Shown: piece after piece, positions 43,521 to 55,870 of the stretch
Layout of the letters: the number at the start of each line of letters is the position of its first letter
Numbering within the stretch: position 1 is the first letter of the stretch
NCBI GenBank assembly: GCA_963082975.1
Contig: OY720344.1
Span: 79,782,053 to 79,846,052 of the forward strand
DNA: 64,000 bases
Direction: 5' to 3'
From: Labia minor
Taxonomy: Eukaryota > Arthropoda > Insecta > Dermaptera > Spongiphoridae
The notes under the pieces: generated by a model
What the model saw: the letters and a program-made list of their open reading frames with translations, nothing else
The model's database searches: none
Told to the model about the DNA's origin: nothing
Translations under genes and position numbers: made by a program

Positions 43521-45386
43521 TTTCAACACAACTGTTCTTTTCAGAACAAACCTTTTTATTTAATATCAACAAAAACATGCATTTTTATTAAAATTTCCTA
43601 CAATATATATAATAAATATAAATATAAATTAAATGGTTTTATGAAATGAAAAAATTAATGCATATTTCTATACATATTTTGTCATTAATTCTATCTTTCA
43701 TCTTATATGCTATATATGTGTTTTAATAAGTAAAAATGATAAAGATTTAAATAAGAATAAAATAATACATAAAGCATACGATTTGTTTGTTTTTTTATTT
43801 TAAATCAATATATGAAAGTTTATTTTTTGTATTTACAAACGAGAATATTTTTAAAAAAAATTGAAGAGGTAAAATGATTCAGTTAGGAAATATTTCAGCT
43901 CAAATAAGAATTCACATTAATATCTAGTTGTAATGTGATAGTCATAAGTATTCTGTAGAATGAAGGGCGATAAATCTTTCGTAATTCAGGAATTCAGTGC
44001 ACCAAATTATACCCAGGAGGTTGTTAGATCAACTATTGAAAGCTATTTATCGTAGAGTTATTTATCGTATTTATTTGAAAACCTTGAAAGAGGAAAATAA
44101 AAATTCATGATTCAAATATAGTACCTTTTATCTATTATTTTCTGTGAATTTTCTGTGAATGATTAATGGATATATTTTTTATAATTAATTATAATGAATT
44201 AAATCAATATTAATCGAGAAATGTATCATTTGTACTAGTAAATTAAAACATAATTTTTCTGGGGGTTGAAGAGTCGGTGGGGGCAAGAATTAACAATAAA
44301 TAGAAAACAAAATCTATATTATAAATTGTGTACATCTATCATGTATATATACATATATTAAGTATTTTGGATTCTGTTTTTAAACTATTTTTAACTGAGT
44401 GTCAAAACAAGTGTTTTTCTATGTTCATGTGAGTTTTCGCTCAGTTGGTCAGAAATATTACACACAGTATTATGGTTTCATTCAATGCAAATGACCTGCC
44501 AGTAGTCACCAGAATAAAAATAGAAAAATATTTTATTTAATTATTTTTTTTTAATGTTACATTGTGAAGGATATCAGGTATTTTGGATTTTGGCTTATGA
44601 ATTGATTTTATATGAGTAAAAAAATTGTTTTATTAGTTCAAAAAATAATTCTACAGATTTTCATTAATAATTTAAAGCGATTTTTCGACATTTTGAATAT
44701 AACTATAATTGAAAAAATGATTCTACCTCATATAATATTTATACTTTCATATATTTTTTTTTTAATTTTTGATTTATATTTATATCCAGGGAGATAGAAA
44801 TTATCCGGGGATTTGTGTATCAACTAAAATTGAATTTTAAAATTGATTATTTATCGTTATTTTAATATTTTAATTTTTAATCAATTAATTAATTAATTAA
44901 AAAACTTACGAATAATTTTTAATTTAAATTAGATATATATATTTATATATATTCTGTTTTTATATTATACTTTAGATTGAGAATAAATAATATATTTATA
45001 ATAATAATATTTATAATAATTAATATAATTTAATATAAAGAATAAGGATAATACTGGAAGGATTTTTCCCGTATATTATTATTCGTTATTTTTAAAAACA
45101 ACAAATATTAGTTAATATTAATATTAAAGGAATATACATATATATTTATAATTTTACTTGTAATAAAAAATTTGATTTCTATAGTTATTTTCCAAATCTT
45201 GACAATATTTTAATAAAAAATAATAATCAAATATAATATTTAACTTATATCAACTAAATTAAAAATTAAAATATGCCCTGACACTATTAATGGGGGTTTC
45301 CTATGATCAGAGTTCTATATATATATTTATTCCTTGGTCACACACAGCAACCACTTGTACAAACACTCAGTCCCACACCAAGACTT
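43521..45386. other. AT-rich DNA; one small unrecognised frame
   Basis: The only item of note is an ATG-started 31-codon frame at 43960-44055 (MKGDKSFVIQEFSAPNYTQE and on) with protein-like composition but no known match. The rest is AT-rich without features. Confidence 0.35.
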
Positions 45387-45802
45387 CCGCCTCCTGCATC
45401 CAGGCACACTACACGCCACTTTATTCACGTCAACGGTTCATCTGGTCGAAAAATTCACTTTACCATATACCCAACTTAAAATATGGTATAGTTGTTAAAA
45501 TACGTAGGTACTTGGTTTAAAATATCTACAATTTTAATACTTAGAATTAGCAGGTTAATTTATATATTTAAATAATAAATATAATTATACAATTAATCTA
45601 CTGTTACGTACAGTACGAAAACCTGCCAAGTTCAAATTTCTAAGTATTATAATTTTAGATATTTTAAACCATGTACCTACGTATTTTAACAACTATACCA
45701 TATTTTAAGTTGGGTGTATGGTAAAGTGAATTTCGGCCAGATGGACCGTTGACGTGAATAAAGTGGCGTGCCTGATTGCATGAGGCGGAGGACTCGGTGT
45801 GG
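45387..45802. mobile_element. Foldback element with about 180-base arms
   Basis: The left arm (about 45387-45565) and right arm (about 45619-45802) are inverted copies: CACTTTATTCACGTCAACGG against CCGTTGACGTGAATAAAGTG, and AACTTAAAATATGGTATAG against its inverse. Differences are few. The loop is about 50 bases of AT-rich DNA. No coding sequence, and the short frame over the left arm is incidental. Confidence 0.8.
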
Positions 45803-45894
45803 TGGCGATTCTTTGGAATGCCAAATGTTTACCAGTGGATCAGGCTTTTTTAGGCAAACAAATAGCCGATAGGAACTTGGCCCCCTTTTTAACA
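45803..45894 (+). CDS. Candidate host exon, upstream piece, ending at a splice-donor-like site
   Basis: Directly after the foldback arm an open frame reads ILWNAKCLPVDQAFLGKQIA then DRNLAPFLTG and runs into ACAG|GTATGT, a good 5' splice site. The composition is more protein-like than the surrounding DNA. The donor phase does not fit directly with the acceptor at 46640, so at least one exon would be missing, or this is chance. Not recognised. Confidence 0.25.
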
Positions 45895-46640
45895 GGTATG
45901 TTTTTGATTAGATATAAACATTACTCCTCCATTGTTAATTTATGTACATATTTCATAAATAGATTTTATTATTTTTTTATAAATATTTAATTTTTATTTT
46001 ACAAAATTATGTAATTTTGCTGTTCATTACTTCTAATAATAATTGTATTTAAAATATATGTCCACAATGTCAATTGAAACGATTTATAGTGTTTTTTTTT
46101 CAACCAATTAAAAAATAGATATATGATTTTGATTTTATCTTTTTTTTTAATTGAAATTCTGAAAAATGAATCACGACAGGGTCAGAGACCAATTGGTGAA
46201 CAGATCCGTCTCTTGATTTTCAAGTAAACTAAACCATCATTCAAAAAACATTTTGGTAAATGAATGATTATAAACTAAAGCCAATCACATCGATCAATCA
46301 TTTTTATTATTTTTTTCTATCCCAGACCTGTACTGTGTTTTTCTCGACTTTTGTTTGATTAATAAATTTTATTCGTTTGAAGTTATGTATTTATTCTTTT
46401 TGTAGAATATTTTTAAATGAAAGATTTCTAGATTTTGACAAGATAAGGAAAAGAAAATGGAAAGTTGGAACTGGGTGGTTAGGGAGTGGAGATGTGAATT
46501 GCGTTTAATTTAAATGAAAGGAGCAATTTCAAATTGAAATACTTTCAAAAACTTAAATGAAAATAATATAATAATTTAATTTGTTAATTCAAAAATCTTC
46601 TCAAAACGGTTTAATTTAATTAATTAATATTTTACTTTAG

Positions 46641-46877
46641 GAAGATTTTAGCAAATCTAGAAACATTAAAGAAATTATTTTGTTGTAAATATTCACGAGA
46701 CTGGTTTGAAAAGTGCATGCAAAGACAAAGAGAAGCCACTACTGATGCCTACCGAAGTTATTTTCAGTTAGTAGCATCTTTTCAACAAAGTTTCAACCAG
46801 ATCGATTTATTTCTTCATGTTTGGCGCTCATTACCTCTCCCTGATTTTGCACTAACTTTTCAAACCATTCTCGTATA
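46641..46877 (+). CDS. Candidate host exon interrupted by a hAT MITE
   Basis: A pyrimidine-rich tract and TTTACTTTAG (46631-46640) form a plausible 3' splice site. The frame that follows is open for 79 codons: KILANLETLKKLFCCKYSRD, then WFEKCMQRQREATTDAYRSY, FQLVASFQQSFNQIDLFLHV and WRSLPLPDFALTFQT. This is balanced, protein-like sequence with amphipathic stretches, unlike the low-complexity frames elsewhere. It matches no family I know. It is cut off by the hAT MITE at 46878, whose target duplication gives CTCGTATA on both sides; the GTATAT there could once have been the exon's donor. Intron-exon structure is inference. Confidence 0.4.
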
Positions 46878-47085
46878 CAGTGGCGTACCTAGGGGTTGGC
46901 GGTGGGTGCGGTCCGCACCGGGCGGCACTTATCTTGGGCGGTCTGCTAGATTTAAAATTTACTCTGTGTATTAATTAATATTGATTAAATAACTTAATAA
47001 TTTATTTATGTGTATTAATTTATAAAAACCACTATTTGATTGACTTATAATAGAAAGGGCGGCAAAAGTTCTAGGTACGCCACTG
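46878..47085. mobile_element. hAT-type MITE with perfect 8-bp target duplication CTCGTATA
   Basis: Ends CAGTGGCGTACCTAGG and the inverted CTAGGTACGCCACTG are flanked by CTCGTATA at 46870-46877 and 47086-47093. The 208-base element has no coding capacity; a GGGCGG-rich block sits inside each end. Confidence 0.95.
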
Positions 47086-47105
47086 CTCGTATATATATTT
47101 AATAA

Positions 47106-48745
47106 TCTTATATATAAAATTCTCGTGTCACAAAACTTTGAAATCATACTTCTCCGAAACGGCTGGACCGATTCTTATGAAATTTTTTATGCATATTCAG
47201 TAGGTCTCAGGGCATGTCAGACTTCTTTTAGAAACCGCTAATGCTAAGGTGTGTCCAGGGGGTGCTAATTAAGTAAAAATAGTTTAGTTACAATGCTAGA
47301 TCATAGAGGCGCTGGTGGCGATAATATGACATCTATATAAATTCTAATAGGGAACTTGCCAACAGGAATTGTTCATAGGTGGGCGGGCTAGGGCGTTATC
47401 TTATGACTTTGCACCCTCAGTTCGAAACTCGCAAAGGCACATTTTTTTTTTAAGTATTATATATTTTTTTTACAAATTTATTAATTTTTATTATTTTAAT
47501 ATTTTATTAAATTATTTTATTTTATTAAATTATTAATTATGTCAATTAATTTTTTGTGCATAAATAAACATATATAAAAAACTATATAATTAATTGAAAT
47601 ATTGTAAATATTAGAAAAATAAAAATAAAAATATAAATATTAAAAACATCTTTTTTATTGTATTCTTTGCGCTGCTAAATGACATGTTTATATCAAATTT
47701 TTAAAAATTTAATTTCTGCGGTTATTGATTAGATATTACTAAAATTTATAGTCTATGAACAGAAATGAAAAATTCTAAAGTCACTTTTGGATTCTAGAGG
47801 ACATGAAACGCGAATATACGCAAAAAATTTAAATTCTTAGCAATGTGCAGATAAAAATATTTTTATATATATATTGATATTTACAATATCTTAATTGATC
47901 TTATTGGCCTTTTAAACTTTGAAAACATTCACATTACGGCTATAATTTAATACTATTAATTTTTAAGATTATGTGAGTAAATCATTTAATTAAGAAAATT
48001 TGATCTCATAATTGGATTTTCACGTAAGGTTTTAATATATATTTTTTAATATTATTTATTTTATAGTAGTTTACTGTTATGCTAATTTCTTTATATTTAA
48101 TTTTTATTTTGTTTACTTTGTTTTTTTTTTAAATAAATTAATAACATTTAAAGTACCATAAAAAAAATTAATCGAGGCAGGAAAAGTGATGGGGTTTGAA
48201 ATTAATTAATTTGATAATTAGTATCAGAGAGAATAATATTTGCAAAGAATTTAAATCGAGGTTGCAATCGGGAAATTATTATCAAAGGGGATCAAAATTA
48301 TTAAATTATTAATTGTATTATATGGGTGGGAGGCATGGTCTATAACCCTGGGAGATGAGAGTAGATTCAGAGTATTTGAGAATAGGATTCTTCCCCGCAT
48401 TTATTGGCCAAAGAAAGATGAGGACACCGGAGAATGGCGGAGACTGCATAACAAGGAATTGTATGACCTCTATGCATCTCTAGATATAGGTAATAAAATA
48501 GAGAAGGCTGGGATCGGCAGGGCACATGGCTAGAATGGGAGAGGAAAAATATATTGGTGGGGAGTTCGATTGGAAAACGTCCGTTTGGAAGACCAATTGT
48601 GAACAGGGTGGACAATGTAGGAAGGAACGTGAGAGAGATGGGACAGGATAGGAGTTATAGCTCAGAATAGGGACACTCGGGGGGGTACAGGGGGCGGAGC
48701 CCCCGTCTAGGTGTGGAGAGCGCCGAAGGCGCTCGGAGCAGCTAG
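47106..48745 (+). mobile_element. Helitron with alternative 5' end and the shared RT-bearing 3' half
   Basis: Starts TCTTATATATAAAATTCTCG after A (47105). It ends with the perfect hairpin GAGCGCC-GAA-GGCGCTC, GGAGCAG and CTAG (48742-48745) before T. The 5' region, with AACGGCTGGACCGATTCTTA, differs from the element at 26684, while the 3' end and the RT cargo are the same. A tRNA-like B box word (AGTTCGAAACT) lies near 47418. No replicase gene. Confidence 0.9.
48165..48672 (+). pseudogene. Non-LTR RT fragment in the Helitron at 47106
   Basis: Shares with 27600-28200 and 31570-32020 the stretches CATGGTCTATAACCCTGGGA, GATTCAGAGTATTTGAGAAT, GCATTTATTGGCCAAAGAAA, GGTGGGGAGTTCGATTGG and AACGTGAGAGAGATGGGACA. 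Frames are broken. The fragment is joined directly to the Helitron terminal 75 bases at 48672, without the spacer present in the other two Helitrons. Confidence 0.8.
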
Positions 48746-49541
48746 TATATATATAAGATTAATATATAATAATTAATTAGTATATAATAAATTATATATG
48801 TATATATATTTAGATATTGAGTAAAAATTACTAATAAATCAATTTTGTATTTGTGTGACTAGTTATTGTAGGTGTCGTTTGTTGACTAATTCACAGGGGC
48901 TATTGTAATTATTATTTTACCAAAATCAGAGCTTTGCATTTATTATTTTTTGAAATTAACTTAAAAAATTTGATTTATTTGAATTATTTCAAAGGAAAAT
49001 AAATCTATAGATTTATCAGTAAGAACACTGGTAATAGTAGGATATAAGATTTATTTTTACAACTTGGAAAAAGACATAAAAGTATTCGTTACTGATAAAA
49101 AATAAAATCCATTTCGATTCAAAGAAAAATCTTTAAAAGATTTTAAAATAAAAGCATTTCTTTCGTATTTTTCTTTATTTCTAACTGATAATGGAAAGAT
49201 TTTATTTTTATTGAAGGTAATAAGAAAATGATGAAAGTATTTTTAGGTGTGAGATAAGTAATAATATTTTATTCACGTAATTGAAAATCATTATATCAAT
49301 TCCTTTCCTCTGATATAAATGACTTGAATATCCTTGATTAAATATTAAAAAAATTAAACAGAAATAATAGAATATTGTACATTGATATTGAAATTCTTGA
49401 GATTTTTAAAATTTTATTTTGAAGATTTTACAATACTTTATTTTGGATTATTCACGATTATTCCATATTTTCGGGTTGAAGCCTTACTTACTAAGATTTT
49501 TATTTTATTATAGAAATTTTTGATTTATTACATTCAATTTT
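48746..49541. other. AT-rich DNA without recognised genes
   Basis: Nothing supportable. Confidence 0.45.
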
Positions 49542-50109
49542 TACTATTTTGATGTTTTCATACGTTTTGAAAGTTCCTGAATCATTTTCACTAAGGTTGA
49601 GAAAAATGTCTGTGTGTGTGTGTATGTGTGTGTGCGTGTGTGTATGTATGTAACCAAGATTACGCAAAAACGGTTTGAACTAGAATGATGAAATTTGGTA
49701 CATGGGCATTATTCAAAATTCATAGTTTTCTATCAACTTTTGAGTAAATGTAGCTCAACCGGAAGAGGGTCATTAAACGTTTTGATTTTTTTTCTTCTAA
49801 AGTGACCGTAAAAATAAAGATATATGTTTGATAATTTTTCACATGATTAATATTTGTATAAAACTGCTATATATAGAATTTCAGCTTGATTGAATAGCTG
49901 AAAGTACCAGAATTAATTTTTTAACACTGCAAATCTCACGCGCCAACACGTGACGTGGTGCCAACAACAAAGAGACAAATATGCGCTGGCTTAATAAATA
50001 TCATTTATTAATTTTAATTTATAATTTAATTAATTTAATTTAATTTAAATTAATATATGTTATTTAATCCAATTCAAATTGCGAGATAGTCGAGTGGAGA
50101 CACTCCAGA
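49542..50109 (+). mobile_element. DINE-1-like family B copy lacking the 5' hairpin
   Basis: Begins TTACTATTTTGATG, which jumps from the first bases of the 5' motif into the core, so about 45 bases with the hairpin are deleted. GT microsatellite, AAACGGTTTGAACTAGAATG block, GCGAGATAGT and the 3' hairpin GAGTG-GAGA-CACTC are intact. Confidence 0.85.
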
Positions 50110-51837
50110 TTTTTTTCTTAATAATCGTTCAAACCACGACATGAAATTCCGTTACTCATAACTTTACTATTGAGTTGATATCATTTCATATCTCAATTAA
50201 AAAAATTTAAGAAATAAAGTTTTATACATAAATGCATGACGGTATTTCATGGTTAAAAATCTCCAAAATATTTTTAGCCTTATTTATGTTTAATGTAATC
50301 TGCTCAATGATATAATTATGTATGCAGAGTGTAGAGATCATATGTTTCTTCATCCGCTTGGAATAATTTAAAAACTAATTTTATTTTTACATACAGGTTC
50401 TTTAATATCATTGAGACCGCCTCATCCACATTTACAATCAATATAATAGTTTTATATATAATAATATAAATAAAAAAAAATTGAATCTACCATTTTAAAA
50501 AACTACACTTTATGTATATTTTCAAAATTAATTTAATTTTTTTATTCTCTTAGTGTAAAGATTTGTCTCATTTCTAGACCAAACCAATAAATCTCTTCCA
50601 GACACTTCCCTTGCGATAATTTATCACTCTTTAGTGTCCGTATTTTCACTGACCTTGCATGGAATGACCATATTTCCTTCTGTTACTCTCTCAAAGAAAC
50701 ACGGCTTTATATATAAATCCCAGTAATAATTCATTCACCAGAGTCAAGGTGGTAATTTGATTTCTCTATTGGTTGATTTTTTTAAATAACTGGTTGATTT
50801 TTTTAAATAACTGGTTGATTTTTTTAAATAACTGGTTGATTTTCATTTAATACCAAGATTTTGATGATCGTTTTATTTTATAATAATAATTAACTTTTAT
50901 TTATTATAATAATATTAATCAATACAAAAAATGGAAATAGAATAACATTTAGGTTAATCTCTCAATTTACCATATATTTTTTTTCATTTATAGATTAAAT
51001 TATTATTTTTATTTAAAATAATAATAAATATAAAAAAGTGATGATCATTAATTTAATACATTTCTTTGAAACAAAGTTATTACATTTATGTAGATATATG
51101 GATCCATACATGTAAATAAATAATTTTTACATTAAAAATAAATACTTAATAAGTATGTAACTTTTACAGAAAATATGAGTTTAGTTGTCCCTTTTATGAG
51201 CATTAACAAAAAATAATATTTTTAAATAAATATTGAGGTATTGTGGTTGACAATGCTTAAAAAATGTAGGACATTGATGGAGCAGTGAATGTTTTAAGCT
51301 TCCGGGGGTCCATTGATTGGAAAGTAGAAAGCGATGGAGCTGTCTTGAATACGAAAAAGATTTTTTATTTTTTTGGGTCCTAAAAACGATTTTTCTCTTC
51401 TTGGAACAATCAAAAGATTGTATATCTAACAAAAGGCAAGTGAGAGAGATTGGACATTTGAGAGTTTTATTCAAAGAATCTCATATGGCGTATGCGACCA
51501 CCTCCTCCTATCCTTTCCAATTCCCCTCCTCATCACTTTTCTCTTTTATCATCTCTTCATTTTATGTTTAACAATTCTAGGAAAAAAAAGGAATGTTCCT
51601 ACTTTTTATTACAATTGCAATGACGAATATTTGTTTTTAATTTGCACTCTTTAAAAAAAGAATGATAAATATAGTTTTTATGAATGTTGAAAAGTGCTTA
51701 CTATATATGTATTTTTGCCATTTGTACAATATTTAAATACATTAACACTGATATAAATAATAATAATAAAGAGAAAGATTCATATTTATAATATTTGTCA
51801 CATTTTAATATTATTATTATTTTTAATCTATTTAATA
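50110..51837. other. Mostly AT-rich DNA; no supported gene
   Basis: The stretch 50560-50760 is somewhat GC-richer with a TATATATAAATCCCAGT motif. The stretch 51181-51571 holds overlapping frames on both strands without recognisable motifs. Neither is called. Confidence 0.4.
50771..50843. repeat. Tandem repeat, 21-base unit, about 3.5 copies
   Basis: Unit GGTTGATTTTTTTAAATAAC plus T repeats exactly at 50771, 50792 and 50813 and in part at 50834. Confidence 0.9.
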
Positions 51838-52385
51838 CTATCTATCTATCTATCTATCTTTGTGGCTCTAAGTAACTCGAAAGTTCTTGGCCGTAGCAAC
51901 CGCACTTCTCCGAGTATCCTTATCCTGAGCAACAACCCTCCAATTCCTTCCCTCTCCCATCTTTCTCACTTCCTTTCCTACATTGTCCTCACAGCGTCCT
52001 TGGTCTTCCAAGCGAACGTTTTCCAATCGGTCTCCCCACCATTCTAGCCACGTGCCCTGCCCATCGCAGCCTTCTCGATTTTATAACACTATGTCTGGAG
52101 ATGCATAGAGATCATGCAATTCCACTTTATACAGTCTCCACCATTCCCCGGTGTCCTTATCTTTCTTTGGCCCATAAATGCTGCGAAGAAACCTATTCTT
52201 AAATACTCTAAATCAACTCTCGTCTCCTAAGGTCATTGACCATGCCTCACACCCATACAATACAACCGGCAAAATAATTCTTTTATATATTTTAATTTTT
52301 ATTCCCTTTAATAATAATTTTGACGCGATAAGCCCATTTACTGCATGATAACAGGCTTTTCCCGATTGCAACCTCGCTTTAAATT
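51838..52385 (-). pseudogene. Non-LTR RT C-terminal fragment with microsatellite tail
   Basis: Minus strand. A CTAT tetranucleotide run (51838-51860, TAGA-type on the coding strand) precedes the complement of the tail, then come blocks for GRPIGKR, the EWRR region, RVFEN and, near 52330, the KRLISS block. It resembles 27600-28207 and 31570-32020 in order. The microsatellite at the coding 3' end suggests that the parent element terminates in TAGA/GATA repeats. Frame broken by several indels. Confidence 0.8.
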
Positions 52386-54239
52386 ACAGAGAACCTAAGT
52401 ATTAAAATTTTTCTATATTATTTAACAATATATATATATTAAAGATTTATATACAAATATACAAGAAAATAAACTCATTTTGAAGTGTGATTTTGGTTTT
52501 TTGGTACAGTATATATATGTATATATACAGTTATATGTAGTTATTATTTCTCCTTTTACACCAAATTGCTACTATATACAAAAGTATAGATAAAACCTTC
52601 ATAATATTCCTAGAAGAAGTTATATCTCTATATTTATAGAATATAATAGCGTATAATTAACTATGATTATTAATATCATTTTTAATATATATAAATAAAT
52701 GTTATTTATTAATATTTAATAAAATTTAATTTTAGTTTTTCTATTTATACAAAGTAATAAATAATAATTAGAAATTAAATTTTTAAAATAAGGAATAAGA
52801 GTTTTCCTATAAAATATTATGAGATCACTTATTTATTATATGTTTCTATTTTCTTTTCAAAATTGGCAATTAAGAGGTTTGGTAAACCACTAAGTACCAA
52901 TGTGGCTTTTATCTCCTTTTTCAATGGGCATTATCTTGCTCCTGTATAAAATGGAATTTCTATTTTTTTTTTTTTGAATGGATAATCTTGTTCGATATCC
53001 CATGGTGATCGTCATTATTATTACCTATATTGTTACTGATCTTAATAATCAATAACATCTTCAAATTTTATTAATATATACTTATCTCATATTTTTCTTT
53101 AAATTTATCATTAAATGTTTTCTTCCATTTGTTATTATTATTAATATTCGAGTTGATTTGCATTTAATCAGCACCGAGCTCTGGTTACCTTTCACCTATC
53201 CCGGTCTGTTCTTATTGTATATGGAATTATTATTATTCTTATTCTTATTAATAAGATTTATTATAATTATTTACTTATATTTTTGATGAATTATGCAATT
53301 AATGACGTCATTCCTTTCTGATAATAAAGTCATTAATAGAAAATACTTATTACTTATTAGGTTTAATAATAACATATTGTATGCATACTCGTAAATATTA
53401 TTTTTCAGATTTAAAAAAAAAAGCTTTTGAATAATTGCCAAGTTTAAATATTCCAATTTATTTTTCAATGAAAAAAAGGATAATTATTTTATTTGCATAA
53501 TAATAATTTCCTTGTGCAAATATGCCTACATACCAGATAACTTTTTTGTTTATTAAAAAAACAAAAAATAAAAAGTTTTAATATATTATTTTTTTCTATT
53601 AACTTTAAAATATTATAAAAAAGAGACCAATTTATTTGTGAAAGTGTAAATATGAATAGATATGTGAGAAAAAAAGATCAATCAATCAATCATGACATAT
53701 AATTAGCAAAAAAACTTGGGGAATTTTTATGAAAATTAAAAGTTTGAGTAAAAAAAAAATCACCAAAGTTTAACTTTAGTGACATTATTTTGTACGCAGT
53801 ATGAAACTGATTAATTAGATTAAAAGTAGAGTAGGTATTTTTATATTTAATTATTCACATTGTGTCTAATTTCCATTTCTGGTATAAAACTATCACGTAT
53901 TTCTTTTCTATTAATTAAATTATTCTTAAAGTTTGTTTTATTATTTTTTATTATATTTTTTATTTATTTATTTTTGTTACATTTGTATAAAATGAACATT
54001 TGATTGGTTAACAAACATTAATCCTCTTGTGTAAACAAATGTCAGCAGCAAGAAACACGTACAAAAAAAAAAAATTCCTCAACAAATTTATCTCTTAAGA
54101 AAATTTACCAATTCAAGAAAGTCAAAGAACTTGCCCCTAATGGATTTTTCCATTCCATTTAACAGGAATATTGCATATTGATCTTTATTGATTAAAACTT
54201 TTCTGAATGTTAACCGTCAATGAATTAATATTATGATAT

Positions 54240-54276
<37 letters not shown>

Positions 54277-54484
54277 TATATCAAAAATATAAATTTACTT
54301 TTTACTTTTTTAACTGCCTAAAGCCAAAGCTAATAAGTTAATTATGTTTACCAAACTTTGATGAAAATTATTTAATAAATACTTTTAAAGAACTTTCTTA
54401 GAATTTTTTTATCTGACATACCTTTAAATATCCTAACTGTTCAACCACTTGAAATCGTGCTAATCATATAAGTAACAACATTTA
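52386..54484. other. AT-rich DNA without recognised genes
   Basis: Includes a 30-base TA run near 54245. Nothing supportable. Confidence 0.5.
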
Positions 54485-54730
54485 AATATGTGGCCAGTCA
54501 CATTCATTGATGGATTAAGTAAATATACCAAATTTTATCAAAATCCGTTGAGCCGTTTAAGCTATACAAGTCTATACGGACACACAATGGACAGACGGCC
54601 GCACAGACATCACATGCTAAAAATACTTTTTCTGTTAACAAATCGAATGATTCGTGGAGATATTTAAAAATCTCCGCTATGTGAAATTGGGTGTGAAAAC
54701 AATCCTTCCCTTCCTATTGTCGGTCGGTAA
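54485..54730 (-). mobile_element. DINE-1-like family A, 5' half only
   Basis: Plus strand shows the reversed core (CAAATTTTATCAAAATCCGT), a GACGG/GACACAC microsatellite and the 5' terminus reversed (ATTGTCGGTCGGTAA). The 3' half is missing. Confidence 0.8.
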
Positions 54731-54845
54731 AAATGATGTAAAATTGATATGGATATTGTTAAATTTGTATATTCATATAATATTTAGGCAATTTATATAT
54801 CTGTATTTTATTTGGATTGAATTGAAATTAAAATAGAAGATATAG

Positions 54846-54930
54846 AAGAGCCAGGCATGCGTTCTGGAAGATCATGTACTGATAATGTATTTGTATTACA
54901 ACAAATCACTAATATTTGCCAATCTTGTTA
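54846..54930 (+). pseudogene. Short RT finger fragment of a non-LTR element
   Basis: The frame reads EEPGMRSGRSCTDNVFVLQQ followed by ITNIC. It resembles the E-Q-x-G-F-R-x-G-R-S-T/C-T-D-x-I-F-x-L-x-Q-I block of non-LTR RTs. Downstream frames break at once. It may belong to the same family as the other RT fragments. Confidence 0.5.
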
Positions 54931-55530
54931 TAAACAACTTAAATAGGATAAAATTTTAAATTTATTTGTTAAAGAGATTATAATTATCTGAAATATTCTC
55001 TGATCACAATTAAAAGGAAATTGTTTTTACATATAATTCAAAAGAACTAAATGAACATTTTGAAAGCCTTTAGGGTGAATTTGGAGAGCAATTTAAACTA
55101 GAAGAAGCCATGTAATCATTTGACAGGATCAGTTTATAGGGATAAGGGCGGTCTTAAGTAAGCGCCAAACAAACTTCACAAACAAGCATTTTAAAAATGA
55201 GTGTGATTATGAATTAAGTTAGTTTTCGGATATTTAAGAAAGGAGTTGAGAAGGAAGAGAGCAGATATAATAGAAGGATAAATAATTTTTTTGTTTAAAA
55301 AATATTATATAGTCTATATTAGAAATGGATTTTTTGAGAGATAGGTGCTCGTATATGGAGCGTGGTAACATTTTAAGGCCAAAGCTTTCTCATTAGAGGA
55401 AGAAGACAAGAGGAGCATTACTAACTTGTAGAGTCTGAATTTGAATTTTAAGAATTAGATAAAGTCTGAAAAAGTGATTCATAATTGAAAAGGTGCCAGA
55501 TAATTGATTTTCACAAAGCTTATATTAATC

Positions 55531-55764
55531 TTATTTTTTTGGAATTACTATTCCTTCGATTTTATTTAATTGCGGAAAACTGAAGGAAAGTTCGGTTATG
55601 GTGAAACGACGGTTTTCTCTAATTTTTTCATTGATCTTTTCCACCAGTATGCACCATTGGCGAACGTCACCTTCACTGATCACGTTGTTCCCGTAAACTT
55701 CACACAATTGCCAATAAATTTCTATGGGTTTAAGTTTTTTTGCCCACAAAATCTGGCACAACAC
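55531..55764 (-). pseudogene. Mariner transposase N-terminal fragment
   Basis: The minus-strand frame starts MLCQILWAKKLKPIEIYWQL and continues CEVYGNNVISEGDVRQWC, the first helix-turn-helix of a mariner/SETMAR-type transposase. IRENRRFTITELSFSFPQLN, the second helix-turn-helix, follows. The intervening GRP linker is partly lost. It faces away from a C-terminal fragment on the other strand starting 20 bases further right. Confidence 0.65.
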
Positions 55765-55784
55765 TCAGGCGGCGGATTACTGTA

Positions 55785-55863
55785 AGGAAGGAATTTCGAA
55801 GCTCGCTACGATAAATGTCTCAACTTTTTGGTGATTATGTAAAAAAATAGTATTTCAGTATTT
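55785..55863 (+). pseudogene. Mariner transposase C-terminal fragment, opposite strand
   Basis: Plus-strand pieces GISKL, RYDKCLN and GDYVKK with a stop recall the conserved mariner C-terminus (G-I-x-K-L ... R-Y-x-K-C ... G-D-Y-V) over three frames. With the preceding feature it forms an inverted chimera. Confidence 0.5.
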
Positions 55864-55870
55864 TTCAAAT

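Noticed and set aside
45290-45520. 76-codon frame over the left foldback arm
   Set aside because: It spans arm and flank, has no family motif, and the arm itself is a repeated non-coding structure.
47380-47440. tRNA-like segment in the third Helitron
   Set aside because: AGTTCGAAACT resembles a B box, but no cloverleaf can be drawn and it lies inside Helitron sequence.
50771-50843. CRISPR-like array
   Set aside because: The 21-base units are contiguous without spacers; this is a simple tandem repeat in a eukaryotic context.
51181-51571. Overlapping frames on both strands that might be an exon
   Set aside because: Neither frame has a recognisable motif, splice sites or clear coding composition.
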